From WQXF01 sp031552825 (GTDB taxonomy: Bacteria > Bacillota > Clostridia > Christensenellales > Aristaeellaceae): a stretch of 64,000 bases of DNA. Positions 8,651 to 16,854 of this stretch are shown piece by piece. Within the stretch, counting starts at the first letter, position 1, and the number at the start of each line of letters is the position of its first letter. The position numbers were made by a program, and so were the translations under genes. The stretch is taken from NCBI GenBank assembly GCA_031552825.1, contig JAVBMD010000004.1:124001-188000 (forward strand), given 5' to 3'. Below the pieces are notes generated by a model. That model did not search any database, was not told the DNA's origin, and worked only from the letters and a program-made list of their open reading frames with translations.

Positions 8651-8690
8651 AACCTGCATCTATTATATGATACAGGTTCATCAAACGCAA
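8651..8690 (-). promoter_or_regulatory. Promoter of the ECF sigma operon with an overlapping dyad
   Basis: Minus strand: TTGCGT (8690-8685), 17-bp spacer, TATAAT (8667-8662). A symmetric dyad, AACCTG-n-ATC with GAT-n-CAGGTT (8651-8678), is centred on the -10 box (at 8664.5). A repressor site is the simplest reading. A hairpin in the opposite RNA strand is possible but has no T run. The leader to the GTG is about 135 nt. Confidence 0.6.
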
Positions 8691-8754
8691 CCCGCGAAAA
8701 GACATTTATTGCGTGAGAATGACTGGCAGGACATGCAAATCCGCGCAAAAAAGC

Positions 8755-10332
8755 TCAGGTTGTCGCCGCCTCGCAGAAGGCCAGCCAGTAATCGATGGCG
8801 TCAACCAGCGCTAGCCAGCTGGCCTCGATGATGTTGGTGGACACGCCGACGGTACCCCATACCCGCTGGCCGTCGGTGGAGGTCATCTGCACGCGGGTGG
8901 TGGAGCCGGTACCCTGCGCGTCGAGCACGCGCACCTTGAAGTCGGTCAGCCGCATGTGCGCAATGCGCGGATAAAAAACGCCCAGCGCTTTGCGCAGCGC
9001 CTGATCCAGCGCGTTAACCGGGCCGTCGCCTTCGGCGGCGGTCAATTCTTCGCGCCCGTCCACCGCCACCTTGATGGTGGCCTGCGCCGAAAAATCGTTT
9101 GTGGGACGGTCGGCGATCACGCGGAAATCGCGCACTTCGAAGAAACGGCGGCGGCGGCCGAAGGTATCCAGCGCCAGCAGATCGAAGGAGCCTTCGGCGT
9201 CCTCGTAACGATAGCCCTCGGCTTCACGCCGCTTGAGCGCGTCGACCAGCGCCGCCACTTCCGGCGCGTCGGCGGTCAGCCCCGGCAGCAGCGGCTCGAG
9301 GCGCGCCATCAGCGCGGCGCGCCCGCTCATCTCCGAGAGCAGCACGCGGCGGCGGTTGCCCACCAGCGCCGGGTCGAGGTGCTCGAAGGAGGCGCTGGCC
9401 TTGCGCACGCCGTCCACGTGCATGCCGCCCTTGTGCGCGAAGGCGCTGTTGCCCACGTAGGGCGCGCGCTCGTCCATCGCCACGTTGGCCACCTCGCTGA
9501 TGTAGCGCGCCGTGTCGCTGAGCTGGGAGAAGGCGTCAGGGCGCAGACAATCCAGCCCCAGCTTGAAGCGCAGGCCGGGCAGCACGGTACACAGATTGGC
9601 GTTGCCGCACCGCTCGCCGAGGCCACCCATGGTGCCCTGCACGTGGCTGGCGCCAGCCTCCACCGCCAGCAACGAGTTGGCGACCGCCAGCCCGCCGTCG
9701 TTGTGGGCGTGGATGCCCACGCAAAGCGTGCCCACCGCCGCCAGCGCGGCCTGTGTAGCGGCGGTGATATGCCCGGGCAGGCTGCCGCCGTTGGTATCGC
9801 ACAGCGCCACGCCCGCCGCACCGGCGGCAGCGGCAGTCCGCAACGTCTCCAGCGCGTAGGCCGGATCGGCGGCATAGCCGTCAAAGAAATGCTCGGCGTC
9901 GAAGTACACGGTGAGCCCGCCCGCAGTCAAGTAGGCGATCGATTCGCCGATCATCGCGAGGTTCTCCTCCGGCGTGGTGCGCAGCACTTGCTCCACGTGA
10001 AAGAGCGAGCTCTTGCCGAACAGCGTGACGACGCGGGAGCCGCACGCAAGCAGCGCGGCCAGCCCCGGATCCCCCTCGCAGCGCGTGCCGATGCGGCGGG
10101 TGGCGCCGAAGGCGGTGATGCGCGCATGGCGCAGCGCCGGGGGATGTTCCTTCAGCCGCGCGAACAGCGCCGCGTCCTTGGGGTTGGCGGCGGGGTTTCC
10201 GGCCTCGATCAAGTCCACGCCCAGCGCGTCGAGCGCGGCGATGATTTTGAGCTTATCCTCCAGCGAGAAGCTGATGCCCTCGGCCTGTGCGCCGTCGCGC
10301 AGCGTGGTGTCCAATACTTCAATCCTGCGCAT
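8755..10332 (-). CDS. cimA: (R)-citramalate synthase
   Basis: 525 residues. CimA condenses pyruvate and acetyl-CoA to citramalate, the first step of the threonine-independent isoleucine route. The N-terminal TIM barrel starts RIEVLDTTLRDGAQAEG (catalytic Arg-Asp pair and metal Asp). HAHNDGGLAVANS carries the metal His residues, and MGGLGERCGNANL is typical of the family. The C-terminal third is the LeuA-type allosteric domain (about 400-525). The FSLEDKLKI and GNPAANPKD stretches fit CimA better than LeuA or homocitrate synthase. The ATG at 10332 has GGGAGGG upstream. It is the last gene of a T-box-led operon, 38 bp after the acyl-CoA synthetase gene. Confidence 0.88.
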   Translation of the reverse strand: MRRIEVLDTTLRDGAQAEGISFSLEDKLKIIAALDALGVDLIEAGNPAANPKDAALFARLKEHPPALRHARITAFGATRRIGTRCEGDPGLAALLACGSRVVTLFGKSSLFHVEQVLRTTPEENLAMIGESIAYLTAGGLTVYFDAEHFFDGYAADPAYALETLRTAAAAGAAGVALCDTNGGSLPGHITAATQAALAAVGTLCVGIHAHNDGGLAVANSLLAVEAGASHVQGTMGGLGERCGNANLCTVLPGLRFKLGLDCLRPDAFSQLSDTARYISEVANVAMDERAPYVGNSAFAHKGGMHVDGVRKASASFEHLDPALVGNRRRVLLSEMSGRAALMARLEPLLPGLTADAPEVAALVDALKRREAEGYRYEDAEGSFDLLALDTFGRRRRFFEVRDFRVIADRPTNDFSAQATIKVAVDGREELTAAEGDGPVNALDQALRKALGVFYPRIAHMRLTDFKVRVLDAQGTGSTTRVQMTSTDGQRVWGTVGVSTNIIEASWLALVDAIDYWLAFCEAATT

Positions 10333-10370
10333 GCCGGAATCCCTCCCATTGCGTCGGTTCGTGAGATGGC

Positions 10371-12023
10371 TTATCGCAGCGCGCCGCGCTTGATCTTGCC
10401 GCTGGTGGTCTTGGGCAGCTCGTCCATAAAGGCGATGACGCGCGGGCACTTGTAGGGCGCGGTGATCTGCCGCACGTGATCCTTGAGCGCGCGCACCAGC
10501 GCGTCGTCAGGCGCATAGCCGGGGTTCAGCGCCACGGTGGCCTTGACGATCTGGTGGCGCAGCGGATCGGGAACGCCGGTAACCGCCGCCTCGCGCACCG
10601 CGGGATGCGAGAGCAGCGCCGATTCCACCTCGAACGGCCCGATGCGATAGCCGCTGGAACGGATCACGTCGTCGGCGCGCCCCACGTACCAATAATAGCC
10701 CCACTCATCGCGCCAAGCGACGTCGCCGGTGCGATAGGCATTGTCCTGCCAGGGTTCCAGTTGGCCGTCCTCGCCGAGGTAACCGCGGAACATGCCCGCC
10801 GGTACGCCGTGATGCGTGCGCACCACGATCTCGCCGCTGACCCCGGCAGGGCAGGGCTTGCCGTACTCATCGACGATGTCCACGTCGCATAGCGGCGAGG
10901 GGCGACCCATGCTGCCGGGCTGCACCTTCATCCACGGCGCGAAGTTAGCGGCCAGCACCGAGGTTTCGGTCAGGCCGTAGGCCTCGTGCAGCGCCAACCC
11001 GGTGCGCTCCTGCCATTGATAGTAGATCTCCGGGTGCAGCGGCTCGCCGGTCAGCGTGCAGTGGGTGAGCGCGCTCAGGTCGAAGTCGGCCAACTCCTGC
11101 CCCAGCAGCGCGCGATACACCTGCGGCGGCGCGCACAGCGTCGTAACGCGATGCGCCGCCATGGCGGACAGCAGCGCGGCGGCGTCGGAAAGCTCCTCGC
11201 TGTCCCACACGAACACGCCGCTGCCGCCCAGCCACTGGCCGTAGATCTGCCCCCAGGCGGATTTGGACCAGCCGGTATCGCACGCCGTCAGGTGCAGGCC
11301 GCCATCGACCACGCGCTGCCAGTGTACCGCCGTCACGATATGCCCGAGCGGATAGAACCAGTCCAGCGGCACCATCTTGGGCATACCCTCGGTGCCGGAG
11401 GTAAAGTAAAGCAGCATGGGCGCGGCGGGATCCGGCGCGTCAGCGCCGGTGGGGCGGGGGAAATTGTCGGAGGCATTCTCCAGCAGCGTTTCGTAGCTTT
11501 CCCAACCGTCGCGCGCTCCCCGCACCGTCATGCGCCGGGGGTGCGCGCCGCACAGCGCCTCGGCTTGCTCGATGCGCTCGGGCAGTCCGTTCTCGGCGGC
11601 GGCGATGATTAGCGAAACCCGCGCCTTGTCCAGCCGGTAAGCGATGTCCTGCGCCGTCAGCAGGCGGGAGGCCGGGGCGGCCACCGCGCCCAGCTTATGC
11701 AGCGCCAGCAACAGCGGCCAATACTCGGCGTGGTTGCCCACCATCAGCATCGCCACATCGCCCTTGCCGATGCCCAACCCGCGCAGGGCGTTGGCCGCGC
11801 GATCGGAAGCGCGCTTCATTTCAGCAAAGCTCATGCTGCCCGACGTACCGTCCGGCGCGACCCATACCAGCGCGGGCGCGTCTGGCGTGGCCTCGGCCAG
11901 CGTGTCGGCGATATCGAAGGCGAAGTGAAAGCCATCCGGCCTTTTCAAGCGGAAGTTTTTGCAGAAGTCCTCATAGTTCAAAAAAGCGCCGTGCGCCTCC
12001 ACGTAGTTCTGATACATTGCCAT
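10371..12023 (-). CDS. AMP-forming acyl-CoA synthetase (medium-chain/acetyl type)
   Basis: 550-residue member of the ANL adenylating family, which makes an acyl-AMP and then an acyl-CoA. Visible motifs: YFTSGTEGMPKMVP (phosphate loop), YGLTETS (A5), YRTGDVAWRDEWGYYWYVGR (hinge region), DDVIRSSGYRIGPFEVESAL (A8), and TTSGKIKR with the catalytic Lys near the C-terminus. Overall it looks like the medium-chain acyl-CoA synthetase group. The ATG at 12023 has TAGGAGGA 7 nt away. Its operon partners are an XRE-cupin regulator and cimA. It might activate a short branched acid such as 2-methylbutyrate for conversion to isoleucine, or salvage a keto-acid by-product. This is inference; the acid cannot be read from the sequence. 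Confidence 0.88.
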   Translation of the reverse strand: MAMYQNYVEAHGAFLNYEDFCKNFRLKRPDGFHFAFDIADTLAEATPDAPALVWVAPDGTSGSMSFAEMKRASDRAANALRGLGIGKGDVAMLMVGNHAEYWPLLLALHKLGAVAAPASRLLTAQDIAYRLDKARVSLIIAAAENGLPERIEQAEALCGAHPRRMTVRGARDGWESYETLLENASDNFPRPTGADAPDPAAPMLLYFTSGTEGMPKMVPLDWFYPLGHIVTAVHWQRVVDGGLHLTACDTGWSKSAWGQIYGQWLGGSGVFVWDSEELSDAAALLSAMAAHRVTTLCAPPQVYRALLGQELADFDLSALTHCTLTGEPLHPEIYYQWQERTGLALHEAYGLTETSVLAANFAPWMKVQPGSMGRPSPLCDVDIVDEYGKPCPAGVSGEIVVRTHHGVPAGMFRGYLGEDGQLEPWQDNAYRTGDVAWRDEWGYYWYVGRADDVIRSSGYRIGPFEVESALLSHPAVREAAVTGVPDPLRHQIVKATVALNPGYAPDDALVRALKDHVRQITAPYKCPRVIAFMDELPKTTSGKIKRGALR

Positions 12024-12048
12024 TGCCTTTTCCTCCTACTATAGCACG

Positions 12049-12600
12049 CTACTTCAGCACCACCGCGATGAATTTGCAATCGCCTTCCACGGCGTACATC
12101 GCGTGGGGCAGGCTGGAATCGTAGTAGAGCGAATCGCCGGGCGCCAGCACCAGCGCCTGTCCGCCCAACTCGACGCGCAGGATGCCCTCGAGCACGTAGT
12201 CGAACTCCTGCCCCTCGTGCGCGTGCGCCTGCTTGACGGTACCCGGTGCGTCCTGCAGCACGGTGACGATGAAGGGCTCGCTCTTCTTGTCGCGGAAGTT
12301 GTAGGCTAGGTGCTGATAGTGATACTGCTCGCGGCGGTCGAAGGCAAGCCCCTTTCCGGCGCGGGTGAGCACATAGCCGCGCAGGCGCGGGCTTTCGCCG
12401 GTCAGCAAATCCGAGATGTCCACGCCCAGCGCCCCGGCGATGTTGAAGAGGTGGCTGAACGAGAAGTCGCGCTCCCCGGCCTCGTAGGCCACGTAGTCGG
12501 CCAGCGGTACGCCGGATTTTTCCGCCACTTCCTCGGGCGATAGGCTCAGGATTTCGCGCAGATCCCGCATGCGCATGGCGATCATTGCAATCTGTTCCAT
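12049..12600 (-). CDS. XRE-family regulator with C-terminal cupin domain
   Basis: 183 residues. Residues about 9-66 are an XRE helix-turn-helix (LREILSLSPEEVAEKSGVPL...VAYEAGERDFSF). Residues about 110-182 are a cupin barrel with HAHEGQEFDYVLEG and PGDSLYYDSSLPHAMY, which in this family senses a small ligand. The ATG at 12600 follows AAAGGAGG at 7 nt; the longer frame upstream has no such site. It is the first gene after the T-box leader, 25 bp before the acyl-CoA synthetase, a pairing known from other Clostridia. Its target may be this operon or a distant one; no clear operator repeat is visible nearby. Confidence 0.9.
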   Translation of the reverse strand: MEQIAMIAMRMRDLREILSLSPEEVAEKSGVPLADYVAYEAGERDFSFSHLFNIAGALGVDISDLLTGESPRLRGYVLTRAGKGLAFDRREQYHYQHLAYNFRDKKSEPFIVTVLQDAPGTVKQAHAHEGQEFDYVLEGILRVELGGQALVLAPGDSLYYDSSLPHAMYAVEGDCKFIAVVLK

Positions 12601-12619
12601 TGAAAGGCCTCCTTTGATT

Positions 12620-12921
12620 TTGCTGGGGAACATAAAGCTCCCGTCTCATCATGAGACGGGAGCTGTTTGCTCTCGCGGTACCACTCATGTGCCGCCGCCG
12701 CGCTCGCGGGCGGGACACTCACAGGCTCTAACAAGCCTTGGCCGATCACGGAGCCGCCGGGGACCGCCTATCCGCCCGCGAAACGGGTGGCTTTGGAGCC
12801 CTGCTCGGGAGGGATCGACATCGCGCGCGCTTCCGACTTGCACCAACCGTCGGCTCTCTGTATGCGCGTTTTCGCAAGTGTCACTGTCTCCGTCATCGCA
12901 TTTGTTGTGGATATGAACTTG
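12620..12921 (-). promoter_or_regulatory. T-box leader, specifier readable as AUC (isoleucine)
   Basis: Minus strand. The T-box core AGTGGTACCGCGA lies at 12685-12673. The Stem I apex has the AG-bulge AGAGAGC (12859-12853) and loop GGTTGGTG (12848-12841) closed by CCGAC/GTCGG. The K-turn-like AGTGA lies on the 5' side. A terminator hairpin (AGCTCCCGTCTCAT pairing with ATGAGACGGGAGCT, 12664-12636) is followed by TTTATGTT. The base triplet just before CCTCCCGAG, where specifiers normally sit, is ATC (12815-12813). Uncharged tRNA would bind and favour readthrough into XRE-cupin, acyl-CoA synthetase and cimA. The T-box call is firm; the Ile assignment is moderate because the neighbouring bases differ from the usual GAA. 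Confidence 0.9.
12636..12664 (-). terminator. T-box terminator hairpin
   Basis: Near-perfect 14-bp stem with a minimal loop, followed on the minus strand by TTTATGTT. It is the OFF state of the T-box and ends 36 bp before the XRE-cupin start. Confidence 0.9.
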
Positions 12922-12927
12922 TTCCGT

Positions 12928-12956
12928 ATGATAGCAGAGGCGGGGCGGGGTGTCAA
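12928..12956 (-). promoter_or_regulatory. Promoter of the T-box operon
   Basis: TTGACA (12956-12951), 17-bp spacer, TATCAT (12933-12928) on the minus strand. The -35 box overlaps the stop-codon end of the methyltransferase gene (12953), so readthrough from ftsH-methyltransferase can also enter the leader. Confidence 0.85.
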
Positions 12957-13765
12957 GCAATTGTTTTCCCTGCATGCGCCTTTTGCTCCGATCCTTTTGT
13001 TCCGATTAGCAGCAGCCATCTTTGCTCAAAGTATATTTCTTCGTCCTTCCGGTATGGACCGAAGCCGGTCGGGTTGCCCCCGCGCAGTTCCTCTTCCATC
13101 GCGGCGAGGATCTCTTTTTCCGCGTCCACGGGCGTTTGGGTCAATGCGAGCCACGCTTTCAGCGAAACTGGGATGGCGGTGGATTCCTGCCTAGCGAGCG
13201 TATATCCGTGTTTTTCGAATAGGCTTGTTAGTTCCTGCTTGCTGCGGTTCTTGACATGCGAGGGATCGCGCAAGGTTTCGATTCGATCCTCGGTTTCCCG
13301 GAGCGCTTCGGGGGCGGCTTCCATATCGATAATGACCAGCTTGCCGCCCGGTTTAAGGACGCGGTTCATTTCTGCAAAAGGCTGCTCGATCTCGGCAAAA
13401 TGATGAAACGCAAGCCGGGTCATGACGATGTCAAATTGTTCGGCAGGGAATGGAATTTCCTCCACGAAGCCGCTCACAAACTGCATGTTTGTGATTCCGC
13501 TTTTCTCCGCTTCCTCCTTGCCGACGGCGAGCATGGCTGGGGTTGCGTCCAGGCAAACAACGGAGCACACAAAGGGGGCTACGGAGCGACCACAGGCACA
13601 CGTACCCGCTGCGGCTTCCAATACGCGGTCGGCGGGCTGTGGTTCCATGCTGCGGACGGTATAGTCCAGATATTCCTGCTTGGAGAAATTCATTGCAGCA
13701 TTCTCAAAGCTCCTTGCCTGAACGGCAAAGGAAGCTTGGATATCTTTCGCATTGATCGGCTTCAT
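12953..13765 (-). CDS. SAM-dependent methyltransferase (UbiE/class I type)
   Basis: 270 residues. The Rossmann methyltransferase core shows motif I as VLEAAAGTCACGRSVAPF (an unusual Cys-rich form of DxGxGxG), VVCLDATPAMLAVG (motif post-I), FDIVMTRLAFHHF (motif II) and VLKPGGKLVIID (motif III). The substrate is unknown; similar proteins methylate small molecules or quinones. The ATG at 13765 follows AAGGAG. It lies 35 bp after ftsH with no visible terminator, so the two are probably co-transcribed. Its last bases overlap the -35 box of the T-box promoter. Confidence 0.85.
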   Translation of the reverse strand: MKPINAKDIQASFAVQARSFENAAMNFSKQEYLDYTVRSMEPQPADRVLEAAAGTCACGRSVAPFVCSVVCLDATPAMLAVGKEEAEKSGITNMQFVSGFVEEIPFPAEQFDIVMTRLAFHHFAEIEQPFAEMNRVLKPGGKLVIIDMEAAPEALRETEDRIETLRDPSHVKNRSKQELTSLFEKHGYTLARQESTAIPVSLKAWLALTQTPVDAEKEILAAMEEELRGGNPTGFGPYRKDEEIYFEQRWLLLIGTKGSEQKAHAGKTIA

Positions 13766-13800
13766 CTGTATCTCCTTGTTTGCGCGCCATGCGGAGAGGA

Positions 13801-15729
13801 TTAGTGGTTCAGAATCTCCATAAACTGCGCGCCGGTGATGGTCTCCTTCTCGATCAGGAAATCGGCGAGCGAATCCAGCTTCTCGCGGCGGGTACGCAAT
13901 AGCTCCAGCGCCGCAGTGTGGCAGTGCTCGATGATCTTGAGCACCTCCTCGTCCACCGCCGCGCCGGTGCGCTCCGAGCAGGTGGCGACGTTGCGGCCGT
14001 CGAGGTACTGGTTTTGCGTGCTCTCCAGCCCCATCATGCCGAACTTTTCGCTCATGCCGTATTGCGTGACCATGGCGCGCGCCAGCTTGGTAGCGCGCTC
14101 GATGTCATTGGAGGCGCCGGTGCTGGCTTCGCCGAACACCACCTCCTCGGCGGCGCGCCCGGCCAGCAGCGTGGTGATTTCGGTGAGCAGCTCGGTTTGG
14201 GTGAGCAGGTAGCGCTCCTCCTCGGGCAGGTTCATCGTGTAGCCCAAGGAACCCATGGTGCGCGGCACGATGGTGATCTTCTGCACCGGCGCGCCGCCCT
14301 TTTGCAGCGCGGTGGCCAGCGCGTGGCCGATCTCGTGGTAGGCCACCATGCGCTTCTCCTTGGCGCTGAGGATGCGATCCTTCTTTTCCTTGCCGGCGAT
14401 CACCAGCTCCACCGCCTCCTGCAAATCCTCCTGCAGCACGGTGTCGCGACCCATGCGCACGGCGCGCAGCGCGGCCTCGTTGACCATGTTTGCGAGGTCG
14501 GCGCCGGTGGCGCCGCTGGTAGCAAGCGCGATTTCCTTGAGGTAGATATCGCCGCCGAGCTGAACCTTTTTCGCGTAGATCTCCAGAATGGCTTCGCGGC
14601 CGGGCAGATCGGGCTTCTCCACCACGATGCGGCGGTCGAATCGGCCGGGCCGCAACAGCGCCTTGTCCAGCACCTCGGGGCGGTTGGTGGCGGCGAGGAT
14701 CACGATGCCCTTGGAGGAATCAAAGCCGTCCATCTCGGCCAGCAATTGATTGAGCGTCTGCTCGCGCTCGTCGTTGCCGCCGAGTTGGTTGTCGCGGCTC
14801 TTGCCGATGGCGTCGATTTCGTCGATGAACACGATGCAGGGGGCGCTCTTTCCGGCCTGCGTGAACAGATCGCGCACGCGGCTGGCGCCCACGCCGACGA
14901 ACATCTCCACAAATTCTGAACCCGACAGCGAGAAGAACGGCACCTTGGCCTCGCCCGCCACTGCCTTGGCCAGCATGGTTTTGCCGGTACCCGGCGGGCC
15001 GACCAGCAGCGCGCCCTTGGGCTGCTTGGCGCCGATATGTCGATACTTGTCCGGGTTGTGCAGAAAGTCGACGATTTCATCCAAGCTTTCCTTGGCCTCG
15101 TTTTGCCCGGCGACATCGGAAAAGAGCACGCCGGTGGATTGCTCTACCGAGTAGAGCTTGGCATGGCTTTTGCCGACGCCCATCATGCCGCCTAGGCCGC
15201 CCGCGCCGCCCATGCGCTTGGCCATGCTGCGCATCAGCAGCGAATAGAGCACGTACATAACGAGGATCGGCATCACCCAACTGCCGATAAAGTCCAGAAT
15301 CGGGTTGGTGCGCACGATGGGGCGATAGAAATCCACCTTGGCGTCGATGAGCCGCTGCGTGAGCCCCGCATCGTCGACCAGCCCGGTGTAAAACACATGA
15401 TCCTTTTGGTTCTTCGGCGTTGTCGCGGGCGACTCTTGCTCTGCGTGCGGATCCGGCGGGTTGAGCAGGGCGTCCACCTGCGCCCAATCGGAATCCTCCC
15501 GCAGCATCAGCAGGATTTGATCCTCTTCCACCTGTACGCGGTCTACAAAGCCGCCGTCCACCAATTGGATGAACTTGCTGTATTCGATCTGGGTTTGCTT
15601 GCCCGCCGGGAACTGCGCAAACAGCAGGTTGAGCACGAAGGTGATTAAGAACATTGGCAGCAGGAGGCGCGAGAGCGAGAACTTGCTTTTATGCGGTCCG
15701 GTACCGTCGGGCTTGGGCTGTGAATGCAT
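13801..15729 (-). CDS. ftsH: ATP-dependent zinc metalloprotease FtsH
   Basis: 642 residues. Membrane AAA+ protease that removes damaged or unassembled membrane proteins. Two membrane segments flank an extracytoplasmic domain (about 22-38 and about 150-170). The AAA core shows GPPGTGKTMLAKAV (Walker A), VFIDEIDAIG (Walker B) and ATNRPEVLDKALLRPGRFDR (second region of homology). HEIGH is the zinc site of the peptidase domain, with GASNDIERAT following. The pore loop is FVEMFVGVG. The ATG at 15729 sits 7 nt after AAAGGAGG; the TTG at 15735 abuts that site and is unlikely. Confidence 0.97.
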   Translation of the reverse strand: MHSQPKPDGTGPHKSKFSLSRLLLPMFLITFVLNLLFAQFPAGKQTQIEYSKFIQLVDGGFVDRVQVEEDQILLMLREDSDWAQVDALLNPPDPHAEQESPATTPKNQKDHVFYTGLVDDAGLTQRLIDAKVDFYRPIVRTNPILDFIGSWVMPILVMYVLYSLLMRSMAKRMGGAGGLGGMMGVGKSHAKLYSVEQSTGVLFSDVAGQNEAKESLDEIVDFLHNPDKYRHIGAKQPKGALLVGPPGTGKTMLAKAVAGEAKVPFFSLSGSEFVEMFVGVGASRVRDLFTQAGKSAPCIVFIDEIDAIGKSRDNQLGGNDEREQTLNQLLAEMDGFDSSKGIVILAATNRPEVLDKALLRPGRFDRRIVVEKPDLPGREAILEIYAKKVQLGGDIYLKEIALATSGATGADLANMVNEAALRAVRMGRDTVLQEDLQEAVELVIAGKEKKDRILSAKEKRMVAYHEIGHALATALQKGGAPVQKITIVPRTMGSLGYTMNLPEEERYLLTQTELLTEITTLLAGRAAEEVVFGEASTGASNDIERATKLARAMVTQYGMSEKFGMMGLESTQNQYLDGRNVATCSERTGAAVDEEVLKIIEHCHTAALELLRTRREKLDSLADFLIEKETITGAQFMEILNH

Positions 15730-15894
15730 GTACAACCCTCCTTTATGAATTCATCATACCACAAACGCGGCGGGGCAATCCATCCATTTTCCTGACAAAA
15801 ATGTGGCGGGAGCAAGGCGGCGGGGCAGAGGGTTCCGCGCTGTGCGCGTCGAAGCATAATGCAGCGAAAAATCGATGGGAAAGAGCGTGATCGT

Positions 15895-16854
15895 ATGCCG
15901 TTGATCGATCTGCCGCTGGAGCAATTGCACACCTATGCCGGGCGCAACCCGCGCCCCGCAGATTTCGACGCGTATTGGAGCGACTCTCTAACCGAGATGC
16001 GCGCCGTGGACGCGCGGGTGGAGCTGATCCCGGCGGAGTTCGCCGCGCCCGGCGTGGAGTGCTTCCATCTATATTTCACCGGCGTGCGCGGCGCGCGGGT
16101 GTATGCCAAGTACCTGCGCCCGGCCGGTCGGCACGGATGCTCCGCCGTGCTGCTGTTCCACGGCTATACCAGCGACAGCGGCGCGTGGGTGGACAAGCTG
16201 CCCTACGCGATGAGCGGCTTCTGCGTGGCGGCGCTGGACTGCCGGGGGCAGGGCGGACGCTCCGAGGACGTGGGCGGTGTGCAGGGCAGCACCATGCGCG
16301 GGCAGATCGTGCGCGGGCTGGAGGATCCCGATCCCAAGCGGCTGCTGATGCGCGATATTTTTCTGGATACCGCCCAGCTGGCCGGGATCGTGATGGCGAT
16401 GCCCGAGGTGGACGAAGGCCGCGTCGGCGCCATGGGCGGCTCGCAGGGCGGCGGGCTGACGCTAGCTTGCGCCGCGCTGGAGCCGCGCATTCGCCGCGCC
16501 GCGCCTTATTATCCGTTCCTGTGCGATTATCAGCGCGTGTGGGAGATGGATTTGGCAAAGGACGCCTACTACGAGCTGCGCGATCATTTCCGCCGCTTCG
16601 ATCCGACCCATGCGCGGGAGACGGAAATCTTCACCCGGCTGGGCTATGTGGACAATCAGTTTTTAGCGCCCCGCATCCGCGCGCGGGTGATGATGGCCTG
16701 CGGGCTGATGGATACGATCTGTCCGCCTTCCAGCCAGTTTGCCGCATATAATAAAATCACCGCCCCGAAGGAGCTGGTGATTTATCCGGATTTCGCGCAT
16801 GAGACGCTGCCCGGCCTTGCCGATCGGCAATTCGCCTTTATGCAGGGGCTCTAA
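15895..16854 (+). CDS. Acetyl xylan esterase / cephalosporin-C deacetylase family hydrolase
   Basis: 319 residues, alpha/beta hydrolase of the AXE1 type (carbohydrate esterase family 7 pattern). The nucleophile elbow is MGGSQGGG. The acid/base side is shown by CGLMDTICPPSSQ (Asp) and FAHE (His), and CRGQGGRSED is the family RGQ motif. It removes acetyl groups from sugars or short xylan pieces, in the cytoplasm since no signal peptide is present. The ATG at 15895 is preferred because MPLIDLPLEQL matches the family start; the ribosome binding site (GGAAAGAG) is modest. It ends convergently with recQ, sharing 3-4 bp. Confidence 0.87.
   Translation: MPLIDLPLEQLHTYAGRNPRPADFDAYWSDSLTEMRAVDARVELIPAEFAAPGVECFHLYFTGVRGARVYAKYLRPAGRHGCSAVLLFHGYTSDSGAWVDKLPYAMSGFCVAALDCRGQGGRSEDVGGVQGSTMRGQIVRGLEDPDPKRLLMRDIFLDTAQLAGIVMAMPEVDEGRVGAMGGSQGGGLTLACAALEPRIRRAAPYYPFLCDYQRVWEMDLAKDAYYELRDHFRRFDPTHARETEIFTRLGYVDNQFLAPRIRARVMMACGLMDTICPPSSQFAAYNKITAPKELVIYPDFAHETLPGLADRQFAFMQGL

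Noticed and set aside
8956..10455. A 499-codon plus-strand frame opposite cimA
   Set aside because: His/Arg/Ala-rich composition typical of antisense; cimA motifs are unmistakable.
12953..13765. Ubiquinone or menaquinone methyltransferase (UbiE/MenG) by name
   Set aside because: Only the general class I motifs are present and no quinone genes are nearby, so a specific name is not justified.
13918..14919. A 333-codon plus-strand frame inside ftsH
   Set aside because: Antisense shadow of a highly conserved protein in G+C-rich DNA; no start site or known domain.
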